NCBI RefSeq assembly: GCF_001435975.1
Contig: NZ_AYYR01000019.1
Span: forward strand, 1-44,428
Length of the DNA: 44,428 nucleotides
Direction: 5' to 3'
From: Secundilactobacillus collinoides DSM 20515 = JCM 1123
GTDB taxonomy: Bacteria; Bacillota; Bacilli; Lactobacillales; Lactobacillaceae
Position 1 is the stretch's first letter, and each line of letters begins with the position of its first letter. The notes under the pieces were generated by a model. It searched no databases. It saw only the letters and a program-made list of their open reading frames with translations, and had not been told where the DNA came from. Shown here piece by piece: positions 1 to 8,820 of this stretch. The position numbers were made by a program, and so were the translations under genes.

Positions 1-54
1 CTCCATGGCCTATTTGTATAATTTGAACTTGTTGCACTTAGATTTTAAATCCGG

Positions 55-74
55 GGGTTTTAAATTTAAAACCC
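55..74. repeat. 20-nt perfect palindrome
   Basis: A perfect palindrome without a loop (GGGTTTTAAA followed by TTTAAAACCC) lies in the AT-rich DNA at the left edge. It could be an operator or the stem of a terminator for a gene outside the window. Positions 1-123 hold nothing else recognisable. Confidence 0.45.
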
Positions 75-123
75 TTAATTATTTATGGTGCAATCAATTC
101 ACCGGCTAAACGGAATTGACCGC

Positions 124-168
124 AAAAAAATACCGTTGAAGACGTTGACTGGCGAACTTCAGCGGTAT
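124..168 (-). terminator. Rho-independent terminator of the small hypothetical gene
   Basis: Twelve-base arms at 130-141 and 157-168 pair with a single G-T pair. On the minus strand the stem is followed by a run of seven T (124-130). It lies 27 bases past the stop of the minus-strand gene at 195-437. Confidence 0.7.
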
Positions 169-194
169 TCAATCAATAAACGCTTCAGTTATTG

Positions 195-437
195 TTAACT
201 ATTTGCGACTGAATGTTTCTCATCCAAAACGTACTGGAAGGCAACTGAGCCGTCCAAGACGTTGGCTTTAAACAACCCTTTGATCCCCGATTTCTCATCA
301 GTAACGACCACAAAATACTCTCCCTCGGCCTCTTTGGACCGTTCAAAGGTTTCGTATTCGCCCTTAAAGCCGTTCTTACGGAAAACACTGATGATCTTTA
401 ACATTTCGCGTTGTGATACTTCTGATTCATTATTCAA
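195..437 (-). CDS. small hypothetical protein (80 aa)
   Basis: I do not recognise this 80-residue protein. It is acidic/basic mixed, soluble in appearance, with no signal peptide or membrane segment. A run of hydrophobic beta-like residues around 42-47 (YFVVVT) and a following GIKGLFKANV segment suggest a small alpha/beta fold. The start is TTG at 437-435, chosen because a GGAG sits 11 bases upstream; no in-frame ATG fits. It stands alone, transcribed on the minus strand, and is followed by its own terminator, which supports it being a real gene. Function is unknown. Confidence 0.6.
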   Translation of the reverse strand: MNNESEVSQREMLKIISVFRKNGFKGEYETFERSKEAEGEYFVVVTDEKSGIKGLFKANVLDGSVAFQYVLDEKHSVANS

Positions 438-551
438 GGTTGTTGATACTCCATTTTCTAAGGTTTAATTGATTGTTTGATTCTGGTAACTAGTGGCCAA
501 ATAGCAACGATATTGTCGCTATTGTCCGTTTTACCACACTCTTGACACAAT

Positions 552-579
552 AAAAAGTCGACCCATACAGGCCGACTTT
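552..579 (-). terminator. terminator downstream of gpmA
   Basis: Arms AAAGTCG (554-560) and CGACTTT (573-579), with partial inner pairing, are followed on the minus strand by a T run. It sits 22 bases past the gpmA stop. Confidence 0.65.
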
Positions 580-600
580 GCCAAGCAGGCACTAAATAAA

Positions 601-1293
601 TTAGTCCCCTAACTTAGTTTTGTTAGTTACATTTAATTTTGCGTCGAAATCATAAACAACTGGTTGACCAGTCTTCATTTCGAGGTTGATGATATCGTCA
701 TCGCTGATACCTTCAATGTACTTGCTCAGGGCACGCAATGAGTTACCGTGAGCGGCGATGATAACGTTCTTACCATCAAGCAATTGAGGTGCAATTTCGT
801 CTTCCCAGAAAGGCATAACCCGTTCGAGAGTGACCTTCAAGTTTTCACCACCAGGAACGATGTGTGGGTCCAAGTTAGCGTAACGACGGTCGTTAGCAGC
901 TGAACCTTCGTCGTCAGCACTCAAAAGTGGTGGCAACACGTCGTATGAACGACGCCAGATGTGGACTTGTTCGTCACCGAACTTCTCTGCGGCTTCAGCC
1001 TTGTTTTGGCCTTGCAAAGCGCCGTAGTGACGTTCGTTCAAACGCCAAGTCTTGGTTTCTGGAATCCAGAGTTGGTCTGAGTATTCCAAAGCATAATGCA
1101 ATGTCTTGATGGCACGCGTCAAAACGGAAGTGTAGGCCTGGTCGAATTCAATGCCGGCTTCCTTGATGAGCTTACCAGCATTGATTGCTTGCTTAACACC
1201 TTCGTCACTAAGATCAACATCGACCCAACCAGTAAACTGGTTAGATAAGTTCCATTCACTTTGACCGTGACGGATCAGTACTAATTTTGCCAT
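601..1293 (-). CDS. gpmA: 2,3-bisphosphoglycerate-dependent phosphoglycerate mutase
   Basis: This 230-residue cytosolic glycolytic enzyme interconverts 3- and 2-phosphoglycerate through a phosphohistidine. The N-terminal RHGQSEWN motif puts the phosphorylated histidine at residue 9. The ERHYG motif (87-91) supplies the proton-donor glutamate region, and AAHGNSLR (180-187) supplies the second active-site histidine, His182. Length matches the family (about 228-250). The ATG start is preceded by AAAGAGG at normal spacing. The gene is monocistronic, with a terminator just downstream. Nothing is missing or unusual. Confidence 0.95.
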   Translation of the reverse strand: MAKLVLIRHGQSEWNLSNQFTGWVDVDLSDEGVKQAINAGKLIKEAGIEFDQAYTSVLTRAIKTLHYALEYSDQLWIPETKTWRLNERHYGALQGQNKAEAAEKFGDEQVHIWRRSYDVLPPLLSADDEGSAANDRRYANLDPHIVPGGENLKVTLERVMPFWEDEIAPQLLDGKNVIIAAHGNSLRALSKYIEGISDDDIINLEMKTGQPVVYDFDAKLNVTNKTKLGD

Positions 1294-1552
1294 TAGTCAA
1301 TAACCTCTTTCTTCTTTTAATTACCTTGCTATTTTACACCAAAACAGAATGAATTACAGCACATAATCGGTCTTTCACTAATTGAAAACGGGTCCAATTA
1401 TTGAGCTGGTAGGTTCCAATTTAATTATTTAATTCATTGTGAAATATTGCAATCACTGCGAATGGCTGGCGTCCCTGTTTTGTCCGTTGTTCATCTTCGC
1501 AATAATTCGACAATCAAACGCAGAAGATACAATTATGCAAAGCCCGCCAAAA

Positions 1553-2140
1553 TCAAAATTGCGTCAATGCCACCCGGTCCGCCTCAGTAATTTCTCGCAC
1601 GACCTTTGCCGGACTGCCAACCGCAATGACGCCCGCTGGAATATCATGGGTAACCACGCTTCCAGCGCCGATGATGCTGCCTGCTCCAATTGTGGTACCC
1701 GCAGTGATGACACTGTTTGCGCCGACCCAAACGTTGTCCTTAAGGGTGATGGGCGCGCTGTTGCCGATACCCGCCACCCGTTGCTCAGGCAGCACCGCAT
1801 GACCCGCACAGGCAATGACGACACCCGGAGCAATAAACGCGTTGGCGCCGATATGCACTGGCGATGAATCAAGAATCGTCACATTATCGTTGAGCAGCGC
1901 CATCCCATGAAAGTGAATATTAAACCCATAATCGCAATGAAAATTGGCCGCCACAAACGGCAAATTTTCGCTGGTCTCAAAGAGTTGCATCAAAATTTTT
2001 TGCCGGGCTTCCTGCACGTTTGGGTCCATTTGATTGAGCTGCCAGCACAAATGGTCGGCGCGTTGGCGCATGTCGTTAGGTGCGTCTTGATACTGTGAGA
2101 CATAGGGACTATTGCCCATCATCATATCTTTAAATGTCAT
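1553..2140 (-). CDS. maa: maltose/galactoside O-acetyltransferase family protein (hexapeptide repeat)
   Basis: This 195-residue protein is a LacA/Maa-type acetyl-CoA:sugar O-acetyltransferase. An N-terminal helical maltose-acetyltransferase domain (about 1-60) is followed by a left-handed beta-helix of hexapeptide repeats such as IGANAF, VWVGAN, TTIGAG and SIIGAG. The segment ACAGHAVLPEQR carries the expected catalytic histidine (His114). The ATG overlaps the TGA of the upstream AI-2E-family gene by four bases (ATGA), so the two are translationally coupled. The exact acceptor sugar cannot be read from sequence; detoxification of non-metabolised sugars is the usual proposal. The 259 bases downstream show no clear terminator. 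Confidence 0.88.
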   Translation of the reverse strand: MTFKDMMMGNSPYVSQYQDAPNDMRQRADHLCWQLNQMDPNVQEARQKILMQLFETSENLPFVAANFHCDYGFNIHFHGMALLNDNVTILDSSPVHIGANAFIAPGVVIACAGHAVLPEQRVAGIGNSAPITLKDNVWVGANSVITAGTTIGAGSIIGAGSVVTHDIPAGVIAVGSPAKVVREITEADRVALTQF

Positions 2141-3255
2141 TTGTCGTCCCCAGAATCACCGGACTTGGTGTGGTGCCAATCCCGGTTTTTAAACCGTTTG
2201 AGCTGTTGTTCCTTAAGCTGTTGAAATTGCGCTGGCGGCACGTGCAGCCCGTGAGCCCGTTTGACGCCCAGAATATCCAGAAAGAAGGTAAACACCGGCA
2301 CGGCCACAATCAGCCCCCATGTTCCCCAAATGGCTTCACCTGCCAGCAGAACAACAAAGGTATAGAAAATCGGCAACTCGGTTTTGCTGGACATCAGCTT
2401 AGGATTCAGTACGTAGGCTTCCAACGTGTGCACGATGACCAGAAGAATAAGAATGTAAACGACATCTCGTATACCGCCTACCGAGTAGCCAATCAAACTC
2501 AGCGGAATTGCCGAGATGATGACCCCCGCGACTGGCACCAGACTTAGAATAAAGATCATGATGGCTAAGACGAGCAACTGCGGCATGTGCATGAAGGCTA
2601 ATCCAATCGTCGTCACAACTGTATTGCAGATAGCGATAATAAATTGCGCTTCCAAGACCACGCCAAACGTGTCGGAGAACTTGTGTGCAAAGTAGTACAC
2701 ATCTTGGAAAAACCAACCGTAATCGCTGCTCAGAAAAAGTTTAGAAAACGACTTCATCGGCTTTTCTTCGATGGTGAAGAAGAAACTTAAAATCAATGAA
2801 AGAACAAAGGTCACCCCAAAGGACCCGATACTTGTCAGGTAATCCATCAAAATTTTGATGCCGCTTTTAACCTGCGGCATAATGTTCGATTTTCCAACCC
2901 AATCCGCCACCCACCGCATCGTCGCGTTAGTGTCGCTTGAGGAGCTCTGATAAAACTTGTAGATGGATTGTACGGTAGCCACGACCTGCGTTGCAACCTT
3001 CGGCAGGTAAATCGTGATGGCAAAATACAATGCCAGAATAATCAGCACGTAAACGGTAATCACAATAATCCGTGATGGTATCCGTACGTGGCGTTGGACA
3101 AAGTGAATCAGGCGCAGGACTAAAAACGTGAAGATGAACGTTAACAGAATCTTGCTCATTTGCGACCGAACCAGCCACAAAATAACGATAATAAAGCCTA
3201 AAACGGTCCACCGCCGCAGTGTTACATTTTCAACAAATCGATGATAAATCCCCAC
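2137..3255 (-). CDS. AI-2E family transporter (polytopic membrane protein)
   Basis: This 372-residue membrane protein has the AI-2E/YdiK-PerM family layout. Two to three N-terminal membrane helices (about 15-95) are followed by a soluble middle segment rich in serine and asparagine (about 95-150). A C-terminal bundle with the family-typical LVLAIMIFILSLVPVAGV stretch comes next, then long hydrophobic helices and a basic tail. The family has been linked to autoinducer-2, peptide or Na+/H+ transport, so the substrate is not assignable. The start is GTG at 3255 with GGGGTGA six bases upstream. Its stop overlaps the acetyltransferase start, giving a two-gene operon. Confidence 0.85.
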   Translation of the reverse strand: MGIYHRFVENVTLRRWTVLGFIIVILWLVRSQMSKILLTFIFTFLVLRLIHFVQRHVRIPSRIIVITVYVLIILALYFAITIYLPKVATQVVATVQSIYKFYQSSSSDTNATMRWVADWVGKSNIMPQVKSGIKILMDYLTSIGSFGVTFVLSLILSFFFTIEEKPMKSFSKLFLSSDYGWFFQDVYYFAHKFSDTFGVVLEAQFIIAICNTVVTTIGLAFMHMPQLLVLAIMIFILSLVPVAGVIISAIPLSLIGYSVGGIRDVVYILILLVIVHTLEAYVLNPKLMSSKTELPIFYTFVVLLAGEAIWGTWGLIVAVPVFTFFLDILGVKRAHGLHVPPAQFQQLKEQQLKRFKNRDWHHTKSGDSGDDK

Positions 3256-3283
3256 TCAGGTCACCCCAACTTAGTTCTTAGTT

Positions 3284-3332
3284 AAAAGTAGTTTCCACGA
3301 GCACCGGGTGGTGCCCACGGAAACTACTTTTT
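3284..3332 (-). terminator. terminator with 13-bp stem
   Basis: Arms at 3284-3296 and 3320-3332 pair perfectly (AAAAGTAGTTTCC with its complement), and an inner GCACC/GGTGC stem caps the hairpin. On the minus strand it ends in TTTT. It lies six bases past the stop of the gene at 3338-4273 and separates it from the AI-2E operon. Confidence 0.8.
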
Positions 3333-3337
3333 CAGTG

Positions 3338-4273
3338 TTATTTGTAATTTTTGTTAACGTATGACTTATAAGAAATGCCCGCCTTGTTGGCAGCAATCAG
3401 ACCGGTCCGAATATCCTGATCAGAGAAACTGCTTTCCTGAACACCGGCATTCTTCAACGTTTTGCGTGCCGCAGAAATTTGAGCGCTGGTAATTGTTTTG
3501 CCGTTAATTTCAGTCTGTGATTTCTTAACAGTGTATTCGTTCGTTCCCTTATAATTCTTGGCAGCTTCACTTTCAGCCTTAGTCAATCCCGATACACTGC
3601 TGCTGGATGTTGCCGAAGAACTGTCCGTTGTTGCCGTCGTGGATGATGAACTGTCGCTAGTCGTTGCGGCAACCGAACTGGAGTCAGAAGCTGGCGTCCC
3701 GTCGCCACCGTTTTTAATGGCCTTGTTGTTTGCTGAGCGCAGTTCAACTGCCTTATTATATGTATCCTGGTAATAAGACTGTTTTGCATCTTTGTCCGTC
3801 AAAATGCGATCCAACGTGGCATTCGATTCTGTGTAAGTCTGGGCTTGATACTGAATCACAGCTTGTTCGTAAATTTGGGTATACATTTCTGCCCGCAAGC
3901 GAATCGGCTTCAAGCGTTTCAGTGACGTCTTGGCCCGCTTCGTTAAAATGGTGTACCCGTTCTTAGCATTCTGCACCTTCGTAAAGGCACTCTTGGCCGT
4001 TGAAAAATTACCATCATTCATCGCTGCATTACCGGTCACGTAATTTTGAGCCTGTGACAGGTAAGCCTGGGCAGTCTTGTCACTGTCCTTATGACGTAAC
4101 GCTGCCTGAAAACTCGTTTCGGCTGCCGTATACCGTTTATCTTGCACGGCTAACTTGCCGCTGTTCATGGCGCTGTCGTACTGCGCCTGTACATTGTGGT
4201 GACTGGTGTACGCCAAGCCACCAGCAATGATGATTATTATGACTGTCGCTACAGCCCATACCCACTTTTTCAA
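3338..4273 (-). CDS. membrane-anchored TPR-like protein, function unknown
   Basis: The 311-residue product begins with a single membrane helix (about residues 4-24, KKWVWAVATVIIIIIAGG) and no lipobox, so it is probably an N-terminally anchored extracytoplasmic protein. Residues about 30-180 form repeated alpha-helical pairs with alanine and aromatic spacing typical of tetratricopeptide-like repeats. A serine/threonine-rich linker (about 195-230) follows, then a basic C-terminal domain of about 80 residues. The start is TTG at 4273, chosen for GGAGGG six bases upstream; a longer reading from 4420 lacks a ribosome binding site and would destroy the signal anchor. Neighbouring cfa lies divergently. 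A role in envelope assembly is inference only. Confidence 0.7.
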   Translation of the reverse strand: MKKWVWAVATVIIIIIAGGLAYTSHHNVQAQYDSAMNSGKLAVQDKRYTAAETSFQAALRHKDSDKTAQAYLSQAQNYVTGNAAMNDGNFSTAKSAFTKVQNAKNGYTILTKRAKTSLKRLKPIRLRAEMYTQIYEQAVIQYQAQTYTESNATLDRILTDKDAKQSYYQDTYNKAVELRSANNKAIKNGGDGTPASDSSSVAATTSDSSSSTTATTDSSSATSSSSVSGLTKAESEAAKNYKGTNEYTVKKSQTEINGKTITSAQISAARKTLKNAGVQESSFSDQDIRTGLIAANKAGISYKSYVNKNYK

Positions 4274-4349
4274 GAGATTCCCTCCACATCTAATCCAAAC
4301 ATATTTATGTTTATTATACCATGATGACAAATGATGAAAGCCCCTGCCA

Positions 4350-4400
4350 TGTAAATTTTCGGTAAATTTCAGGTAACGATTTGACACATAAGCGTATAAT
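4350..4400 (+). promoter_or_regulatory. cfa promoter with three 11-bp direct repeats
   Basis: GTAA-led blocks start at 4351, 4362 and 4373 (TGTAAA, GGTAAA, GGTAAC cores), exactly 11 bp apart. They are followed by a consensus -10 box TATAAT at 4395-4400. No -35 box exists at the right distance (TTGACA at 4381 is only 8 bp away). This is the arrangement expected where an OmpR-family regulator (WalR/PhoP type, TGTWAH-N5-TGTWAH) activates transcription. The regulator's identity is inference. Confidence 0.5.
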
Positions 4401-4451
4401 CGGAACCGTATATAGTGCACTAATATTCAAATGAGAAAGGGATTGAAGACC

Positions 4452-5633
4452 ATGCTTGAAAAGACATTCTACAAAACATTTCTGAGCCGTTCGTTTAACA
4501 TCCCCATCACGGTTACATACTGGGACGGAAAGACTGAAACATACGGCGAAGGGGAGCCGAAAATCCATATCACGTTCAATGAACCGATTCCAATTAAGGA
4601 AATCACGCGCAACGCATCCATTGCCTTAGGGGAAGGCTATATGGACAAGAAAATTGAAATCGACGGCAGTATCGAAGATCTGCTGATAGCCGCGTACGAG
4701 AGCGCTGATAGTTTCTTCCACAACTCAAAATTCATCAATTTCCTACCGAAACAAAAACATGATGAAAAAGAAAGCAAGGAAGATGTTCAAAGTCATTACG
4801 ACTTGGGTAACGATTTTTACAACCTTTGGCTGGATGATACCATGACGTATTCCTGTGCCTATTTCGAGCACGATGATGACGACCTGACCACCGCCCAAAT
4901 CAATAAAGTGCACCACATCATCAACAAGCTGGATTCAAAACCAGGACGTTCCCTACTAGATATCGGTTGCGGTTGGGGCACCTTGATGCTGACTGCTGCC
5001 AAGGAATACGGACTGAAGGTCACCGGCGTTACGCTGAGCCAGGAACAGTACGACTTCGTGCAAAATCGTATCAAAAATGAAGGCCTCGAAGCTATTGCTG
5101 AAGTCAAACTAGTTGATTATCGCGAACTGGGCAACCAACAGTGGGATTACGTCACCTCTGTTGGGATGTTTGAGCACGTCGGTGCAGAAAACCTCGGCAC
5201 CTACTTCAACGACGTCGCCAAGTACATGAAAGACGATGGCGTGGCACTGATCCACGGCATCACGCGTCAGGGCAAAGGCGCCAATAACGGTTGGCTCAAC
5301 AAATGGATTTTCCCGGGCGGTTACGTTCCCGGCATCACTGAAAATATGCAACATATTTTGGACGCTGGTCTGCAAATTGCCGATATGGAACCCCTGCGTC
5401 GCCACTACCAGAAAACAACTGAAACTTGGGATGAGAACTTTAACGCCAAACGTGCTGAGATCACTGACCTTATGGACGAACGATTTACCCGGATGTGGGA
5501 CCTCTACCTGCAAGCCAGTGCAGCTTCCTTTGCATCCGGCAATATTGATGTCATTCAATACCTGCTGTCAAAGGGTCCCTCAGCAAAAACATTGCCGATG
5601 ACTCGGGACTATATATATAATACGCAGCATTAA
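4452..5633 (+). CDS. cfa: cyclopropane-fatty-acyl-phospholipid synthase
   Basis: This 393-residue enzyme transfers a methylene group from S-adenosylmethionine to the double bond of unsaturated acyl chains in membrane phospholipids, an acid- and stress-response modification in lactic acid bacteria. A small N-terminal lipid-binding domain (about 1-100) precedes the conserved [15 protein letters not shown] stretch and the SAM-binding motif [11 protein letters not shown] (about 170-180). SVGMFEHVG and the C-terminal [11 protein letters not shown] region match the family. The ATG at 4452 is preferred because AAAGGGA lies 10 bases upstream; the ATG at 4431 precedes that Shine-Dalgarno. The gene is monocistronic with its own terminator. 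Confidence 0.93.
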   Translation: MLEKTFYKTFLSRSFNIPITVTYWDGKTETYGEGEPKIHITFNEPIPIKEITRNASIALGEGYMDKKIEIDGSIEDLLIAAYESADSFFHNSKFINFLPKQKHDEKESKEDVQSHYDLGNDFYNLWLDDTMTYSCAYFEHDDDDLTTAQINKVHHIINKLDSKPGRSLLDIGCGWGTLMLTAAKEYGLKVTGVTLSQEQYDFVQNRIKNEGLEAIAEVKLVDYRELGNQQWDYVTSVGMFEHVGAENLGTYFNDVAKYMKDDGVALIHGITRQGKGANNGWLNKWIFPGGYVPGITENMQHILDAGLQIADMEPLRRHYQKTTETWDENFNAKRAEITDLMDERFTRMWDLYLQASAASFASGNIDVIQYLLSKGPSAKTLPMTRDYIYNTQH

Positions 5634-5651
5634 TAAGATTTGTTTTTTAAT

Positions 5652-5680
5652 GGACGCTCTTTTTTGAGCGTCCTTTTTTT
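5652..5680 (+). terminator. terminator of cfa
   Basis: Arms GGACGCTC (5652-5659) and GAGCGTCC (5666-5673) pair perfectly and are followed by seven T. Confidence 0.9.
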
Positions 5681-5768
5681 ACCGAAAATCCATAGGCAAC
5701 GTTGCGTTGTGACCACAATTGGTTCACCTGACGAGTCGCCCTATTTTTAACGCACCTACCGGGTAACC

Positions 5769-5822
5769 TTTACACAGCCTTTACATAACCGCCATAAAAT
5801 CGTTACATTGACCGGCTATACT
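5769..5822 (+). promoter_or_regulatory. orphan promoter-like site with phased TTTACA repeats
   Basis: TTTACA occurs at 5769-5774 and 5780-5785 (11-bp period, N5 spacer), and GTTACA at 5802-5807 keeps the same helical phase. TATACT at 5817-5822 could be a -10 box. The two-repeat unit equals the Firmicutes PhoP-box pattern. No convincing gene follows on the plus strand; DNA from 5823 to 6021 has no coding gene I can support and then runs into the 3' end of azlD. Confidence 0.35.
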
Positions 5823-6021
5823 CAAGGTAGAACCCAGTAGTGCCACAACTTGTTTTGCCAGACTGTCAATTAGGTGGCTGCCGAGATTACGATGGTGAGC
5901 AAAATGACGTCATGCACCGTATCCAATCGCCTTTGCCAATCATGTTAAAGGCGGCCAAAATAAAAAGCCCCGATCAAATGATCAGAAGCTTCAGGTTAGG
6001 ATCATCTATTAAATTGGTGGT

Positions 6022-6366
6022 TCAAATGATCATTGATAACAGAAACACGCTGACTAACCCGGCAACTACGGAGATTGCCATGGAGCGTGTCACGTACGCA
6101 ATGACTAAAACGAGAATCCCAGCAACGATTTCGGCAATGTGCGGCATCACCTCAAACTGGTAAGAACTGGAAATGAAGACATCCTTCACTACCAGTGCCG
6201 TAAACAACGAAACGGGTACGAAACGCATCCACTCGTTGAACCATTCGGGAATTTTTCGCTTTGTAAAAATCTTTATTGGCAGATATCGTGGTGCAAAGGC
6301 CACAAAGAAGCCTAAAATAATCAGCCAAAAATGTTGTGTGGTAGTCCACGTATTCACAGAATTCAT
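6022..6366 (-). CDS. azlD: branched-chain amino acid exporter small subunit (AzlD family)
   Basis: The 114-residue protein has about four membrane helices and the family hallmark FAPRYLPIKIF, followed by PEWFNEWMRFVPVSLFTALV. AzlD is the small partner of AzlC; together they export branched-chain amino acids and analogues across the cytoplasmic membrane. The ATG has GAGG at good spacing. It follows azlC by 14 bases, so both are cotranscribed. No terminator is obvious downstream. Confidence 0.9.
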   Translation of the reverse strand: MNSVNTWTTTQHFWLIILGFFVAFAPRYLPIKIFTKRKIPEWFNEWMRFVPVSLFTALVVKDVFISSSYQFEVMPHIAEIVAGILVLVIAYVTRSMAISVVAGLVSVFLLSMII

Positions 6367-6380
6367 TCCGTTTACCTCAT

Positions 6381-7184
6381 CTAGCTATTCTGACCCGATT
6401 CATCAACAGTCTCATCATCTTCATCTTCCGTAGTCAGCTCATGATGCCGCAGCTTGTATAGCCAGTGGCTCTTGGGATGTTTTTCCAAAAGATAATGTTC
6501 GATAAGAAAGCCAATAAAAGAAGTTAACAACGTTGAGATGACCAAGCCGATGGTACTCTTGGTCAATGTCAGGAAAACCACGGCCAAAACACCGGCCAAA
6601 ATTGCGATAACAATTGTGAGGCGTTCCTTGATTTGCATCACAACCATGTAGATAAACAGTGCAGTTAACGCAAATTGGACCACGTTAAGATCAATCTTTA
6701 AGGCACTGCCGATCAGGCTGCCAATGACGTTGCTGACTGCCCAGAATAGCAGTGAGTAATGTTCTACCTGTATGGCATCTTGCGGTGTCCACTTTTTATC
6801 AGTAGCAAATTTCAAGTAGTTGACCGCATAGTTTTCATCGTTTAATGATACGGCAAAAAACAGTAGAAACCGTTCCGACTGCCCCTTGAGGTACCGGGAT
6901 AAACTGGATCCAAGTAACGCATAACGCAGTTCCAAGAAGAACAGCATTAAGACAATTGAAAGCAGCGGCGCGTTGATCGTTAACATTGACGCGATCATAA
7001 ATTGGGCACCACCGGAAAAAACCAATATTGAAACAAGCCCCGTTAGTAACGTATTAAAACCAGCGGCGTGCAACAGCACCCCACAAGCCAAGCCGATTGG
7101 GATATAGCTTAGGTTCAATGGCATGGACGTCCGTAACGTCATCCGCCACCTGGGCTCGTCTGGGTTTGGCAATTGTTTAGTCAA
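6381..7184 (-). CDS. azlC: branched-chain amino acid permease/exporter large subunit (AzlC family)
   Basis: This is the large subunit of the AzlCD exporter. It has the conserved SYIPIGLACGVLLHAAG first-helix motif, FSGGAQFM, LELRYALLGSSLS and further hydrophobic helices, ending in an acidic cytoplasmic tail. The start is TTG at 7184-7182, giving 267 residues (MTKQLPNPDEPRW), because GGAGG lies eight bases upstream. The longer reading to 7256 lacks a ribosome binding site. The 300 bases between this gene and dacA hold the upstream region of the operon, where no clear consensus promoter could be fixed. Confidence 0.9.
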   Translation of the reverse strand: MTKQLPNPDEPRWRMTLRTSMPLNLSYIPIGLACGVLLHAAGFNTLLTGLVSILVFSGGAQFMIASMLTINAPLLSIVLMLFFLELRYALLGSSLSRYLKGQSERFLLFFAVSLNDENYAVNYLKFATDKKWTPQDAIQVEHYSLLFWAVSNVIGSLIGSALKIDLNVVQFALTALFIYMVVMQIKERLTIVIAILAGVLAVVFLTLTKSTIGLVISTLLTSFIGFLIEHYLLEKHPKSHWLYKLRHHELTTEDEDDETVDESGQNS

Positions 7185-7485
7185 AAAGAATGCCTCCATC
7201 ACAAAGCGTTCGACACAACTGAAATGTTTAAAATCGTCACGCGCCGCAACACACACGACTGCGCAACTTTTCTTTTACCAAAATCAAACAAAATATACAC
7301 CATAATCACACAATGCAAGACTATTCTACCATGTTTCATTATGTTTTCCTACGTTGATTTCACAAGGAAAACATTAGAATTTAGTTGTGTCTCATAGGTA
7401 ATTTTAAATTGATATTTCAGTTCACGAACAATGTAATGGAAGCATCCATTTTAGTTCAGATATTCATTTTAATTAACTTTTTGCT

Positions 7486-8820
7486 TTAAAAAATGCCAAC
7501 AATGTCGCGCCAAGTCCGAACGAACCAATTTGCCCGTTGTAGACTGTGATTGATCTTAATTGGGACATTTAATGTTGTCCCACCATTCAAGAAACTGAAA
7601 GTCTGCCCATCAGTTTTCAAATTCAGGGTCCCGACTTGCGTACCAGCCTTAAGCGGCGCCTTCAACCCGTTCTTCTCTTTAACCGAAGACTTCAAGGCTG
7701 CTTTACCCTTCAAACGCGCTGTACTCTGGTTCTTAGTCAACCAAACGGTGGTGTTCTTACCAACAGCAACCGTCGTTGTCTTCTGTTTCCCGTATGGAAC
7801 GCTGACAGTGTCACTCTGTGCAAACTGGGCACCCTTCTTTAAGGTGACTGGTTTGTAAGTGGCGTAGACCCAGTGCATGAGTTTCTTTGTTTGAACGAAC
7901 CGCGATGGATCAGTACTGCTCTTGTAGGAAGCATGCATGACGACAGTAATGATTCGGTGACCGTTCTTCTTAACCGTACCAGTAAAGTTGGCACCAGCTG
8001 CTGTTGATGACCCGGTCTTCAACCCGTCCACTGGCAAGCTTGACGTATATTGCGACAAACCCTTCAGCATAAGATCCCAACTAGTCATCGTTGTCTCACT
8101 GGCGCCTCCCTCGTCGAAGGTCGCAGTGGCCGTTGAGGTTGTTTTTAAAATTTGCGGGTATTTCTTTAACAAATCTTGTGCCAGTTTAGCCACGTCGCTA
8201 GCTGACATGGTGTTTTCATCCTTGCTTGGCAATGATGAATACCCCATTGAACCAGCCTGTCCGTTCGTGATTCCAGACGCAGTAATCAGCTTGGCGCTGT
8301 TTAGCCCAAGCTTCTTTGCAGTTTGCCGCATCTTCGTCATGAAGGCGTGCGGACTACCGGAAATTTCATTTCCTAACGCAACCACCGCTGCGTTGGCTGA
8401 ATAAATCAGTGAGGCTTGGTAAAGTTCCTTGACAGTGTACGTCTCACTTGTCGTCAGCGGCACGTTGGTCAGCTCAGAATTTTCACTGAGTTTCGCTGTC
8501 GCCTTATTAACGTGTACCTTTTGATTCCACGACAGCTTACCTTCATGAATTTCCTGTAAAACAATATAGATGGCCAATAATTTTGTCATGGATGCAATCG
8601 GCAAAGCCTTTTTATCATTTTTTTCATAGAGAACCTGACCAGTCGTCGCGTCAATTGCGATGGCCGACTTAACGTTTAGGTTCAACGACGAAGACGCCGA
8701 TGAAACCGTTGAAGCCTGGGCGGTCACACCGCTCGTGTAAAATGCCAAAAACAATGCTAAAACACTTAAAATGAGCCCCATCGAAGCGACAGTTCTCATT
8801 TGAATCTCTTTATTCTTCAC
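7486..8820 (-). CDS. dacA: D-alanyl-D-alanine carboxypeptidase (class A low-molecular-weight PBP)
   Basis: This serine peptidase removes the terminal D-alanine of peptidoglycan pentapeptides outside the membrane. It has an N-terminal signal peptide (hydrophobic about 15-32, cleavage near AQA). The active-site SMTK motif is at Ser77-Lys80, SAN near Ser141, and KTG near Lys268. A C-terminal beta-rich domain (PBP5_C type) ends in an amphipathic anchor (NWFVRTWRDIVGIF). The GTG at 8820 is chosen for GGAGG six bases upstream, giving 444 residues and an 11-base overlap with the sensor-kinase gene. It is therefore the third gene of the regulator-kinase-dacA operon. Confidence 0.93.
   Translation of the reverse strand: MKNKEIQMRTVASMGLILSVLALFLAFYTSGVTAQASTVSSASSSLNLNVKSAIAIDATTGQVLYEKNDKKALPIASMTKLLAIYIVLQEIHEGKLSWNQKVHVNKATAKLSENSELTNVPLTTSETYTVKELYQASLIYSANAAVVALGNEISGSPHAFMTKMRQTAKKLGLNSAKLITASGITNGQAGSMGYSSLPSKDENTMSASDVAKLAQDLLKKYPQILKTTSTATATFDEGGASETTMTSWDLMLKGLSQYTSSLPVDGLKTGSSTAAGANFTGTVKKNGHRIITVVMHASYKSSTDPSRFVQTKKLMHWVYATYKPVTLKKGAQFAQSDTVSVPYGKQKTTTVAVGKNTTVWLTKNQSTARLKGKAALKSSVKEKNGLKAPLKAGTQVGTLNLKTDGQTFSFLNGGTTLNVPIKINHSLQRANWFVRTWRDIVGIF

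Noticed and set aside
4381-4400. TTGACA and TATAAT as a standard cfa promoter
   Set aside because: The spacer is only 8 bp, so the hexamers cannot work together as a sigma-A promoter.
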